This document shows positions 9,701 through 19,900 of a stretch of DNA of 64,000 bases, in pieces. The translations under genes were made by a program, and so were the position numbers. Location of the stretch: contig WMCF01000080.1 of the NCBI GenBank assembly GCA_009792885.1, positions 2,704,785 to 2,768,784 of the forward strand, in the 5' to 3' direction. The first letter of the stretch is position 1; each line of letters opens with the position of its first letter. The notes beneath the pieces are model-generated. The model was not told the origin of the DNA. It ran no database searches and was given only the letters and a program-made list of their open reading frames with translations. The DNA comes from Eremophila alpestris peregrina. Its lineage: Eukaryota > Chordata > Aves > Passeriformes > Alaudidae.

Positions 9701-10126
9701 TCCTGACCTTGGCAAGGACAAGCAAAAAAGAACTCCCACCATAACACCAAGGGCAAAGCTGCTGCAGCCACTGTAGTTGGAAAAGGGGAAAAGCAGCCCA
9801 AGAGGCACCCAACCGAGTAGCAAAATGTACCAGATCTAAGAAGGAAGAATCAGAAAGGGAGGAGCCTGCCCTACAAGCGCTGGTAATCCAAGCTGTTGGG
9901 AATCAAGGTGTGATTTACATAAAAACACCATTTTCCCTCTTAGAACTGAAGCAGTGAAAAGGCTCAGTTGGATGATATAGACAATCCTGAGAAGGTAGCT
10001 AGTCTTGTTAATAGGGCTATTAAGACACAAAACCCAGACTGGAGTGATCGGGATGTAATACTAGACACATTACTAGATAAAACCGAAAAAGAGATCATTA
10101 ATAAGGCTACTATATATGGGGGAGGG
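9701..10126 (+). pseudogene. gag: ERV gag remnant (matrix to early capsid)
   Basis: A degraded gag piece. In successive frames it shows a lysine-rich segment, then a PLRTEAV-type capsid start at about 9937-9960. An open stretch at 9968-10115 (reading DDIDNPEKVASLVNRA and further) resembles the helical N-terminal half of gamma-type p30 capsid. Stops and frame changes precede it. It ends at an inserted LTR-like element at about 10127, and capsid-like sequence resumes near 10620. Confidence 0.6.
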
Positions 10127-10610
10127 AGACTGCATCCACCCCAAGCTGAGAGGGGGTGTGGGGTGCAGCTCTTCCCCCTCCTGCAATTGGTTCCTGAGCT
10201 AAACTCCGCCCGGGATGTATCCTCCGCCCTGCATGTACCCTATAAATCCTGAAAACCCATGTTGTTACTCGTCCTTGTCTGGCAGCATCTGGGAAGCTGC
10301 ATGGTGCCCTTTATTTCAATAAAGACTAGATGACCCTGGACAAGAACCCGTCTCGATTCTTTATCCCGAGGCTGACCACGGTGAGTTGCGGCCAGAGATC
10401 AGAGCCTAAGATCCTCGGCACCTTGTAGCTGAGCCCGGCAGCAGGCGGGCGGCGGTGGGCTGCAGTGACCACGTGGCAGAGCCGGCAGCGGAGCCGGGTC
10501 GCCGCAGTGCCCGCGCCGCCGGAGCGGAGCCCCGCCAAGAAGGAGGCGGCGGGCTGTCCACGTGGCCAAGGCGGCAGCCGAGACAGGCTGCCGCGCAGAG
10601 ACCACGCTGC
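10127..10610 (+). mobile_element. LTR plus GC-rich leader inserted in gag
   Basis: A compact promoter/terminator pair is visible: TATAAAT at 10241-10247 and AATAAA at 10318-10323, 77 bp apart. A U5-like tail follows, ending GACCA at about 10378. Next come a consensus splice donor CACG|GTGAGT (GT at 10381) and about 230 bp of very GC- and CpG-rich sequence unlike the AT-rich gag on both sides. Capsid-like coding resumes after about 10610. The whole block may be one insertion, or an LTR with its own 5' leader; its outer ends are uncertain. Confidence 0.45.
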
Positions 10611-11575
10611 CGGGTCGGGCAGCTACAACTATATCTGCTACAGAGACTCTAATTACAGCTGTAAATCTTCAAGGGCCAGTTCGTTTAGCTAACCCAGAGT
10701 GGGACCCCTATGTGCCAGAACAAATGGCAAAGTTAAAACGTTACCAGAATTGGATAGTACTTGGCCTAAAACATGCCATCCCTAAAGCAGTGAATTGGTC
10801 CAAATTACATGAAGGCACAAAAAACCAGAAATGTAACCCCTACTTTTTGAATAGGCTTAAAGAGACTGCATAAAAATACACAGATCTGGACCTCACGGCA
10901 CCTGCAGAGCAGACCCACCTAGTTTATTTGTTTATAGGCCAGTCTACAAGATGACATAAAGAAAAAGCTGCCAAAGATGGTTGAGATGCATGACATAGGT
11001 AAATTGTTGCTTACAGCCTGGAAGGTGTATCAAAATAGAGATTCAACAGACAGGGATAGACACCAGCAGAATAAAAGGGGTGATCAGGGAAAGTCATCTT
11101 AGAGGCTGAAAAGGAGTACTCTTCTAGACAAAGATGAATGTGCTATTTGCAAGAAAAAAGGGAGACTGGAAGAACGAGTATCTGACGCAGGCAAAAAGGA
11201 CTGCACCCCCAGTACCTGAGTTAGCTGTGAATTAGAACTGACGGGGACCAAAGGGACTGTTGCCCCCAGCAGAAGCTTCAGTTGCAGCTAAGCTGGGGAA
11301 AGATGATGTTGAATTTCTGGTAAACATGGAGGAACATATTCTGCATTAAATACTTTACAAGGGAAACTGAGTCAAGATACTGTAAATGTGATCAGTGCCA
11401 CAGGGCCTTCACAGGGTCAGTGAAACTAGGCCTTTCTTCTGACCTTTAAAATTTAAGCTAGGAAAACACTGGCTGAGACTCACCAATTCCTTTATATACT
11501 AAACTCCCCAAAGGCATTATTAGGGATTTACTTGAGAAATTAGGAGCAGAAATAACATTTTCCCAAGAAGGGGGA
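10611..11575 (+). pseudogene. gag: ERV gag (capsid C-terminal part, nucleocapsid) and protease remnant
   Basis: The frame 10611-10872 reads a capsid segment (NPEWDPYVPEQMAKLKRYQN and on, ending at a TAA/TGA cluster near 10873). Beyond this, gag is riddled with stops. A CxxC remnant (CAICKKKG) at about 11141-11164 marks the former zinc knuckle. A protease-like start (VEFLVN) at about 11308 marks the pol boundary, but the catalytic DTGA is not preserved. It is in the same orientation as the pol and env remnants downstream. Confidence 0.7.
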
Positions 11576-12336
11576 GTGAAAGTTTTAATTCTTGAAACTA
11601 AATTTGTCAAAGCAGCTGCTATTTTCATACAGGAGAAATTCCCAAAGAAGTTGAAGATGCTGTCATTCCAATACTGTGGGCCAATGATTTTCCTAGGAGA
11701 TCCAATGAACTGTGAGCATTACACTCAAATTAGGGGCTACAGCAGTAAGGCAAAACAATATTCTTTGAAGTTAGAAGGCCATAGGGGATTGGCATTTAAA
11801 ACTGAGAAGTTCCTTAAATTTGGGTTATTAGTGAAATATGAATCTAGATACAACACACTTATCCTTTCAGTAAAGAAGGTTGATGGTAAGAGTTATTGAT
11901 TAGTGCAGGATTTAAGAGAAATTAACAAAATAACAGAAGATATATGCCCAGTTGTAGCAAACCCCTACATTCTTTTGATCATGTTGACAGATGAATTAGG
12001 GTGGTTCACTGTTTTAGATCTCAAGGATGCCTTCTTCTGTATTCCTGTGCCTAAGAATAGCCAAGAACTCTTTGCTTTCGAGTGAGATAATCCTGAGACA
12101 GAGAGGAAAATCCAGTTTACCTGGATGATTATACCCCATAAACAACCCAACAATAGTCAGAAACCAGCTGGTAAAGGAACTGGAGGACTGGAGAAGACAA
12201 GAACCAGGAGGAATTATTCTTTAATATGTTGGTGATATCTGAACTGCAGCTAGAACGCGAGGTGACTGCATCCATCTCACATCTCACTGGAAGTCCACTG
12301 AATTTTTTGGGACTAAGTGGGTATATAGTCAGGGTT
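11576..12336 (+). pseudogene. pol: ERV pol remnant: reverse transcriptase N-terminal part
   Basis: Two long open pieces (11576-11898 and 11903-12084) carry gamma-type RT sequence. LVQDLREIN lies near 11901 and motif A with its catalytic aspartate (VLDLKDAFFC) near 12006-12038. The frame is broken by TGA at 11898-11900 and by TGA after FAFE (12082-12084). At 12225-12236 the codons read Y-V-G-D where retroviral RT has Y-V-D-D, so a metal-binding aspartate is replaced by glycine. Further stops surround it. The gene continues after the solo LTR at 12343-12914. Confidence 0.85.
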
Positions 12337-12342
12337 GTCAGG

Positions 12343-12914
12343 TGTTGGGGTTTATGTTATTATCTCCTGGTTCTATTGATGTAATTTGTTCCGGTTCCCC
12401 TATGTTGGTCCTATATTGGTTTGCCCCTGGTCCGCCCTACAAGTTAACCCCTCCCTAGGACAGCCTCCTAGGTGGCGCCTCAGCTTCTTAACCCCTCCCT
12501 AGAACTCCCTGTCAATCACTCGAGGCCACCTCTTTCCTTCTGGAAAGTTCCAGGGTAGGCGTCGAGTGATTGGCTGTGGGGTTCACGTTCCTCCCATTGT
12601 GTTTTCCAGTTGGAAGGTTACATTGTTAATCCTTTTAAGCACCACATCCCAGTTAATCCTTATTGGATGTTCCAAGTCCTCCTCCCCTTTCCCCTCCCCA
12701 GTTTATAAACCTGTGCACAAGCCAGTTCGAGGCTCTTCTGGGCTGGTTATTGTCAGGTGTAGTTGGGCCTCATTGAGCCCTAATAAAGCCTCTACTTAAC
12801 CCCTCAGGAGAGTCAGCCTCTCTTTACTCTGGCGACTGCAGCTTTATTCCCATTTCTCCCTCGAACATCCTGGATCCTATCCATGGAGGAAATTTACTGT
12901 GGTGTTATCCCACA
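12343..12914 (+). mobile_element. solo LTR inserted in RT, flanked by 6-bp target-site duplications
   Basis: A 572-bp element starting TGTTGGGGTT and ending TCCCACA. It has a TATA box TTTATAAA near 12698-12705 and a poly(A) signal AATAAA at 12782-12787. It is flanked by gtcagg (12337-12342) and gtcggg (12915-12920), a 6-bp duplication with one mismatch, as ERVK-type insertions make. RT sequence stops on the left and resumes on the right, so the insertion is younger than the host ERV. It shares the TGTTGGGG start with the LTR at 546-1132 but is otherwise clearly different. Confidence 0.85.
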
Positions 12915-12920
12915 GTCGGG

Positions 12921-14106
12921 CCAGCCTGAGGAAGACCCTCAGGCAGAGGGGGGAATCACTGCAGTCAGGGAAACAGAGAAATCTTCTCTGGACATCGACA
13001 ACTAAGCAGAGAGCAGAAAGAAGTCATCTGCCATCCTCCAGAGCCCCATGGTATGAGAGAGATGCAAGCCTACCTGGGAATGGTAGGTTGGTGTCGCTTA
13101 TGGATACTAAATTATGGACTACTGGTAGGACTTCTGTATGGAGCCCTTAGGACAGCTGAGAAGGGAACCATCATGCAGACAGAGAACGCAAGGGCTGCAT
13201 TTAAGCAGCTGTTCCTTGATGTCAGCCCCAGTTCAGGGGCTACCAGACTTAACTAAGCCTTTTGAACTCTTTACATATGAGAGACTGAATGTTGCTCTGG
13301 GGGTACTGGAGCAGTACCTTGGAGATCAATGAAAGGCTGTGGGCCTACTTTTCCAAACAGCTAGATAGTGTAAGTCAGGGGTGGCCTGGTGTTTGAAAGC
13401 TGTGGTAGCTCCTGTCATCCTGGTGTAAGAGGCCCTCAAATTCACCCTTGGACAGCACAAACCAGAGTATGTGCCCCAGGCACTGATAACTTTACTGGAA
13501 CGAAAGGGGGAACACTGGCTATCTCCTAGCAGAATGGTTAAGTCTGTGTTGTTGGAATGGGATGATGTTACCCTAAAAACAACATCTGTTGCAAATCCTG
13601 CAATGTTTTTGTCATCTACATTAATTTACAACATGCCTGAGCATGACTGTTCAGAGACAATAGAAGAGGTGTATTCCAGCAGACCAGACCTGAAGGACGC
13701 GTCTCTGGAGAATCCAGATTGGAAACTGTATACAGATGGAAGAAATGGTAAGCAAATTACAAGTATGCAAGGATGACCATGGATAAGGTGATAGAGGCAA
13801 AAGCCCTGCCATCAGATGTATCATCACAGAAGTCTGATCTCATTGCACTGGCAAGAGCTCCAGAACTGAGTGAGGGAAAGAAGGTGAATATATGGACTTA
13901 TTCCAAATATGCCTTTATTGTTGTCCATGCCCATGGAGCCATTTGGAAGGAGAAACGGCTACTGCTCAAGGTAATGAAATTAAGCATGCTGAACAGATCC
14001 TTGCACTCCTGCAGAGTATTTGGAAGCCTTCAGAGGTAGCTATTATGCGTAGCAGAGGTCATCAAAAAGGGAAAACAAGACCCCCAACTGGGAAATTGCT
14101 TCGCTG
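12921..14106 (+). pseudogene. pol: ERV pol remnant: RT thumb/connection and RNase H
   Basis: After the solo LTR the RT resumes (REMQAYLGMVGWCRLW near 13053-13100). The connection domain follows in several frames (about 13130-13640). RNase H starts with its first catalytic motif YTDG at about 13728-13740. Later RNase H pieces occur at 13773-14100, including SRGHQKG near 14053, the RNase H C-terminal His region. At least five stops or frame changes are visible. No integrase HHCC or DDE region was recognised before the env-like sequence begins near 14110, suggesting an internal deletion. Confidence 0.8.
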
Positions 14107-14109
14107 ATT

Positions 14110-15160
14110 AAATTTTGACTCAGGGTTGCCCCCACAGTTTGCATGGGACTTTAGTCTAAAATGTATCCAAAGGTCTTAATAAGAACAATTACTGGATTTG
14201 TACTCAATTGCATTTAGATGGGAGTAGTAACTGGCCACTGATTGGTGTTTTACTGGAAGCAAACCGTACTGAAAGATGGGAAATGAGTCAATAATACTCT
14301 TCTGCCTCCTATATCTGAGTAGCCTAATAGATCACGGGAATGATTCAGTTCCCTGTGAGTTATAAACGCCACAGAAAAGGCCTTCTTCCTTCATACTACT
14401 GTACGACCAGATTCATGGAAAGAATAAGCTCAAGAACTGTGAGGAAAAATGAAATTGACATCATGGAGACTTGTTTAACCACTCGGGACAGAGTGTTATT
14501 GGACAGATGATGATAAGGCCTGGAAAATCCTGCCCAAAGATAAAGCTCAGGTTTGTGCCCTTGGGGGTGTAATTCCAAATATAATAATATCTGATCATAC
14601 TGAAAATCGAAATGGGAGGAGGCAAACATCTATTAATCCCCTCATTGAATGTTGTTGAATGTTCTCATAGTATAATCAGAATTCTCATTCCCTCTTTCAG
14701 AATAGTCAGGTTGGAGAGGGCAGTTGTAAACACCTCAGCCATTACTGAACCTATTGAACAGTAGACCATGGATGCAGTTTCGGCCTTACAGGAAGAAGCC
14801 CATGGTCTGTCTCGTGGTTATGCAGAACAGAATGGCTCTTAATTTCACACTGGCTGCACAAGGAAGTAGGTATATGTGCTATTATTAATACCACTTGTTG
14901 CTCTTATGTGGACCAGAGTGGAAGAATTAAGAAGGATTTGGCTGAAATTTGGAAGCTGACTCAAATTTTATATAAAGTAGCTTTCAGAAATAACACCTTA
15001 ATCTTTGATTATATCTTCTACACCCTTACCTCATGGTTACCAAACTGGGCCTGGATAAAAGAAGTGTTTGATCATAGTAGCTGTAGTTACAGTTGGCATC
15101 TGTATAATAACTAGTGGGATAGCTGGTTATGTATGCTTCTGATTAAATACTGAGTAGAGA
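14110..15160 (+). pseudogene. env: ERV env remnant (SU and TM)
   Basis: Heavily interrupted env. An SU-like piece near 14186-14240 reads NNYWICTQL, resembling the CWxC region of gamma-type SU but with the first Cys replaced by Tyr. The TM part keeps the CX6CC cysteine motif at 14875-14901 (C-AIINTT-CC), typical of gammaretrovirus-type Env. An open segment 14908-15111 holds the post-loop helix and a Trp-rich membrane-proximal part, followed by a hydrophobic segment in another frame. Multiple stops make it non-functional. Confidence 0.75.
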
Positions 15161-15189
15161 CTACACAAGGTAGAGTCTTGTTAATCTCT

Positions 15190-15204
15190 AAAAAAAGGGG
15201 GAAA
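15190..15204 (+). promoter_or_regulatory. polypurine tract
   Basis: AAAAAAAGGGGGAAA immediately precedes the 3' LTR (TG at 15208). This is the classical primer site for plus-strand synthesis, located directly after env. It fixes the 3' end of the + strand ERV. Confidence 0.8.
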
Positions 15205-15207
15205 TTA

Positions 15208-15658
15208 TGCTGTCTTGATTTTTGTGATTTTTTTCTTTTATATATTCTCTATATTCTTTACACAAATATTTGTAGCTCTGTAGTCTACTATTGTAACTTA
15301 ACTTCAGTATTTTCCTAGGCAGAAGGAAAAAACACATTCCAAGACTCCTAGGCCATCTTGGCTCTCCTTAGAATCCAAGATTGAGACCAGCTCTTCCAGA
15401 CGTACTTTTTATAAAGAGTTTAGGCCTCATCTGAGGGAAGAGAATTTAGAAGGTACTAGAGCTGAGTTTACCAGGCATGCATCTAATTGGGGATTCTTGC
15501 CAGATATGCTAATTTGCAAAATCTATAAAAATTGTACACACGTTATGCAGGGTGTGCATCTTCAGCGTTTTCCAGCTGATGAATTGTCTAGCTAAGGATC
15601 CTTATATAAAGGTAACCCCTTTTTACCACCCTGTGTCTGACTCGTATTTCTAGGACCA
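15208..15658 (+). mobile_element. 3' LTR of the plus-strand ERV
   Basis: It starts at TG right after the polypurine tract and ends at about 15658 (CA). A TATA-like CTATAAAAA lies near 15521. The expected AATAAA appears decayed to ATATAAA near 15604. The U5-like tail (ccctgtgtctgactcg) supports the end. No matching 5' LTR is recognised in the window. Confidence 0.6.
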
Positions 15659-16567
15659 GAGAAAAAGGCATCACTAGATGCTAAAAAGATAAAAAAAAAA
15701 ATGGGTAGCCAGAAGCAAAATAGATACCAGATATTCATTGAGGAAACAATGTCCTGAATCAAACAAGTCATATTTGCTTTTAACAAGGGAACTGATAACT
15801 GATGGTGACATTTTACTAATATGCATACCAATAATGATGCATGTAAATGTGAAATGAGCTACTCTCTTATGGGAAGTGTGGCTGATGTTTTCTCCAAACT
15901 GAGTTCTACTCCTTTCTAGGTGATCTACATGAATAGAGGGAAGGATTTGATATGGCAGAGGGAAGTAAAAATACCTGTAGAGAGAACTTTGGTGGTTGAA
16001 ATACCTGTATTAGCACACCGGGCTTTGCATGTGGATTTCTCTTGTAACTACTGTCCATTGCAACTGGAATCCCAGTGGTCTGGACACCAAACAGAATTAC
16101 AGAAAAAACAAAATACACTTCTAAACTGTTTATTCTTGTGGTCTATCCAGCTGCATGACAAAACAGATCTGGTACTAAAGCATAAAAATATACAACATGA
16201 ACAAAGCAGTAAAATAGCACAATGGAGACAAAATGGGAATGTAACAAATTAAACAAGCAGTAATATCTACATTTAAAACATAGAATTCTAACAACAAATC
16301 ATACTGTCAGCTCACTGCTACAACTGGCTCTTCTCAGCATGGTCAGTTACTTGAAGTATTATATCTAATGTAAGCCTCCATGTAGGACTTAAATATTTTG
16401 TGAAGGCCATGGAGCTGTTTTTTTCAATTCATAAAGGAAAAGACAGAACAATAGTACTCATTGAGGTAAAAGAAGATTAACTGAGCACATAAACAGCAGG
16501 AAAATAGAATTAAAACTGCAGAAACTTTAAAACTCATTTATCACAAAATCAACTAGATTAATCAATC
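15659..16567. other. AT-rich intergenic stretch
   Basis: No coding or repeat family was recognised. Short open frames here lack any coding signature. Confidence 0.5.
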
Positions 16568-16975
16568 ATCTGAGGTTATCAAGTCCAATCTTTGACCAGA
16601 CACAACCCTGTCACATAGATGACAACACAAAGTGCTCCATCCAGTCTTCTGTTAAACACCTCCAGGGATGGATGACTCCACAGCCTCTGCAGGCAGCTTG
16701 TTCCAGTGCTTAACAATTCTTTCTGTGAAGAAATTCTTCCTGAGGTCCAGCCTGAACCTCCCCTGGTTCAGACTGTCCTCTCATCCTAGTTGCCTGGGAG
16801 AAGAGGTTCACCTCGCTTGGCTACAGCCACATTTCAGGTAGTTTTAGGAAGTTATAAGGTCACCCCTGAGTCTCCTTTTCTCCAGGCTAAGCAAACCCAG
16901 ATCCCTCAGCTGCTCCTCAAATGACTTACCTCTAGACTCTTCACCAGCTTCATTGTCCTTCTCTAGAAAATATAG
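16568..16975 (-). mobile_element. CR1 LINE 3' fragment
   Basis: Reverse complement of the avian CR1 3' region. Landmarks on + are caagtccaatc, cctccagggatgg, cagcttgttccag and the block gagtctccttttctccaggctaagcaaaccc. Truncated at the CR1 5' side, as most CR1 copies are. The element reads right to left. Confidence 0.9.
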
Positions 16976-19900
16976 GGAACAGAAAAATGGTGAGTGATCT
17001 GAGGGTAAAAATAAATATCTTCATGAATCTTAAGACTGCTGTCTCTCTCATGAGACCACAAAGTGGCATAAAAAAATCAATCACTTTGGTTTACTGGCTT
17101 ATTTCCTCATGAACTATCACAAAGGAGCAATGCTATCTTTGAAAAGAGTGCAGGTAGATACTGTATTTGGATCCTCACCGAAGACATTAAACCTGAGGAG
17201 CTGGTGATCTTGAGAAGGCTGTGTTTCTCCTATTAGAACTTAGACTGGAGATTGCCATATGTTATTAATATGAAGTGTAAATTACAACATATGTTTGGGA
17301 AAGGCAAACTGCATAGGGATCAAGTGACAGAATGCATTGATCCTATCTGGGAGACCAGTGTACACTGCAACTAACATGGGACTGTGCAGGCACCTGCCTG
17401 CAGGCAGCTCCTGCTCAGCACTGCCATTGATACCTCCTGCATGGACTTGCCATTAAACAGACCTATTTTCTTGTAAGGAAGTTAAAGAAATGATGACCTC
17501 AAATGACTGAAAGGGGAGCTTCTTCCCCCAGACAGGATCTGCTCCACGCAGTGTGCAATGGGAAAATCCATTGGGGTTCTGTTCAATGCTGCATGGAGTG
17601 CCCAGTACATGAGGAGACCCATCTTCTTAGCCTGTCTTTTTGAAGTAACCTTATTAAGCCACTTGTTGTTGGACCTTTCTCATTGAAATCTAGAAAGATC
17701 CCTGCTCCAGCTCATTCTCACCTCACCCCACACCTTCATGCAGAACAAATGGTATTTGGTTGTTATCAGGTCAAAGGAATAAAGGTTTGCTTAACTACTT
17801 TTTGGAAATCAGAATGGTAAGAAAGAAAGATTATTTCATTAGAAAAATTTTAAACTCCATAGGGAAACTTAAGAACTACCAATCCATTTATTATACACTA
17901 GAGAGAACTTTGACTTTTCCTTTTGTTAGAATACTACGACCTTAAGGTCACCTGTAAAGAGACTACCTGAGACTCTTCATGAGAATGGGTATAACAACAC
18001 TTGAAATAATCAGCATATTAATATTTTTCAGCTGGTAAAATAATGAAAGCACATAACCCCAAATAAAGCTCAGCCAATGTGCAAAGACAGACTTTTTTGT
18101 TGTAAAAATAAGTCTTATTTAACAAATAAATACTAATAAACAGATCAAAGTGCTTTGATCATGAGCACTGATGATGATCTATATATATTATATATAGACA
18201 AACTATATATTATAGACAAACCTGGCCATTATGAGATTGAACACTTTCAGTGAAAAGATTTGTAATGTCAATCAGTATATGGGTCAGAATTCTAATTCTT
18301 TAAGCCCTCTTTGTAACAGGCAATGTAAAGGAACTCAAAAAGTAGGTTTACAAGTAGTAATATATTACAAATTGCAGTGGGAGTTCCAAAATAACTTACC
18401 TAAATAAGCAACAGCTTTTTGAAAGCTATCTGGAAAAGTAAATTACTCACTTGTGTGAATGTGTCAATATTTAATAAGTTCTATGATCCACCAATTTCAT
18501 GTAAAGGGAAGAAGATTAAGTGTATGCATACACAAACAATAAATCATATCTTTGCACGGAAAACTTTGAAAACTATTTTATATGAAGGTATACATTCTCA
18601 TGCACATTATGCTATGAATGCCAAAATCCTTGAGAGTACTAACAACTTGGAAAACAACTTAAACACTCTGGTTCTCTCCACTTTTAATAGCACATTACCA
18701 GAAACTTAAAATGGTACTTTGTTTTTGTTTTGTTAAATTTCTCCTCTCCCTGACTGATGCTTTACCCGTCAAAACAGAATTCCGGTTTTCCATCTTTTTG
18801 GATGGAAAGAACAGTAGGGGGAGCTCAAAGCTTTTTTTTCCCCTTGGAAGTCTCAGACTTACGATTAGTTTCTTAGCAGAAGCAGGTACTAATGGCAAAA
18901 GGTTTCCTTCATAAAGACAAGAGGTTTGAATAGCCTGTATAATTCAAAATACTGCTACAATTACTTTCAGTATCCAAACTAAAATTTAACCACTGGTTCT
19001 TCTGAAAATTTCCCAGTCTCTTCAAAATTTCAGTTCTGTTAAACATTCTTTATTTTGGAGTACAAAAAATTTATCCTCTTTCAATTTCCTTAAATATATA
19101 ACCATCAAAACAAAACAAAAATTTCAGAGGATTTTTATTTAGATTCTCTGTAAGGCAATGCAAACCCACAATTGAAGATATGACTGGATTATGAAGCAGT
19201 CCCATAGAAATGCAGTATCCTGACAGCCTTTTCACAGTTATACCCATGCCAAAGTAATACGTGGGTTTTATCCAATTTGGTATTTAAACAATCTTAGCAC
19301 GCTATCCAATTCTCTATACATGTCCAAAGCAGCATTTTCTAGTTGCTGAAAAGTCTCTTTTCTCTGTCTCTTAGGACAAATGAAACAAATGTTATCCTTT
19401 TCCCTACTAACTAATTTCCGTAATTCCCATAAATATTATTATAGATTCACCGATCTTCCTTAATAGTATAGAGCTATCTAAATTCCATGTTAACTGCAGG
19501 GGAATTTGACTAATAAAAACAGTCACTGCACTGCTGCTATTAGCTATGCATCTCGGGCATGAGAGTTTTTTCTGTTTCCGCCCAAATTCAAGTACACAAA
19601 TCATCCCATTCTGATTCATACTATCTGGAAACATAATATCTGGCTATCTGAGGTTACAGTTATATAAAGTGAGGTTATAGGCATAACTAAAGTTATGTAA
19701 CTGTAACTATAGTTATAAAATGAGGCTTACAATTCTACCCACATTTTTACTTCAGTATGTAGTTGAGTGCCTTGGTTCCTGCTCAGTATTTCCTGAAGTA
19801 CCAAATGGAAGCCAATTATTTTACTATCTTCCAACTCAGTTTTCTCCATTACTTTAAATACTTCCATGGAAATACTACTTTTGTCAAGTATTTGTGATGG

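Noticed and set aside
9287..15658. A single complete provirus with matching LTRs
   Set aside because: The left LTR-like segment and the 3' LTR do not resemble each other, at least two other LTRs are inserted between them, and integrase is missing. A mosaic is the safer description.
18178..18222. AT palindrome as a possible hairpin RNA
   Set aside because: It is made of simple TA dinucleotides; such palindromes are expected in AT-rich DNA.
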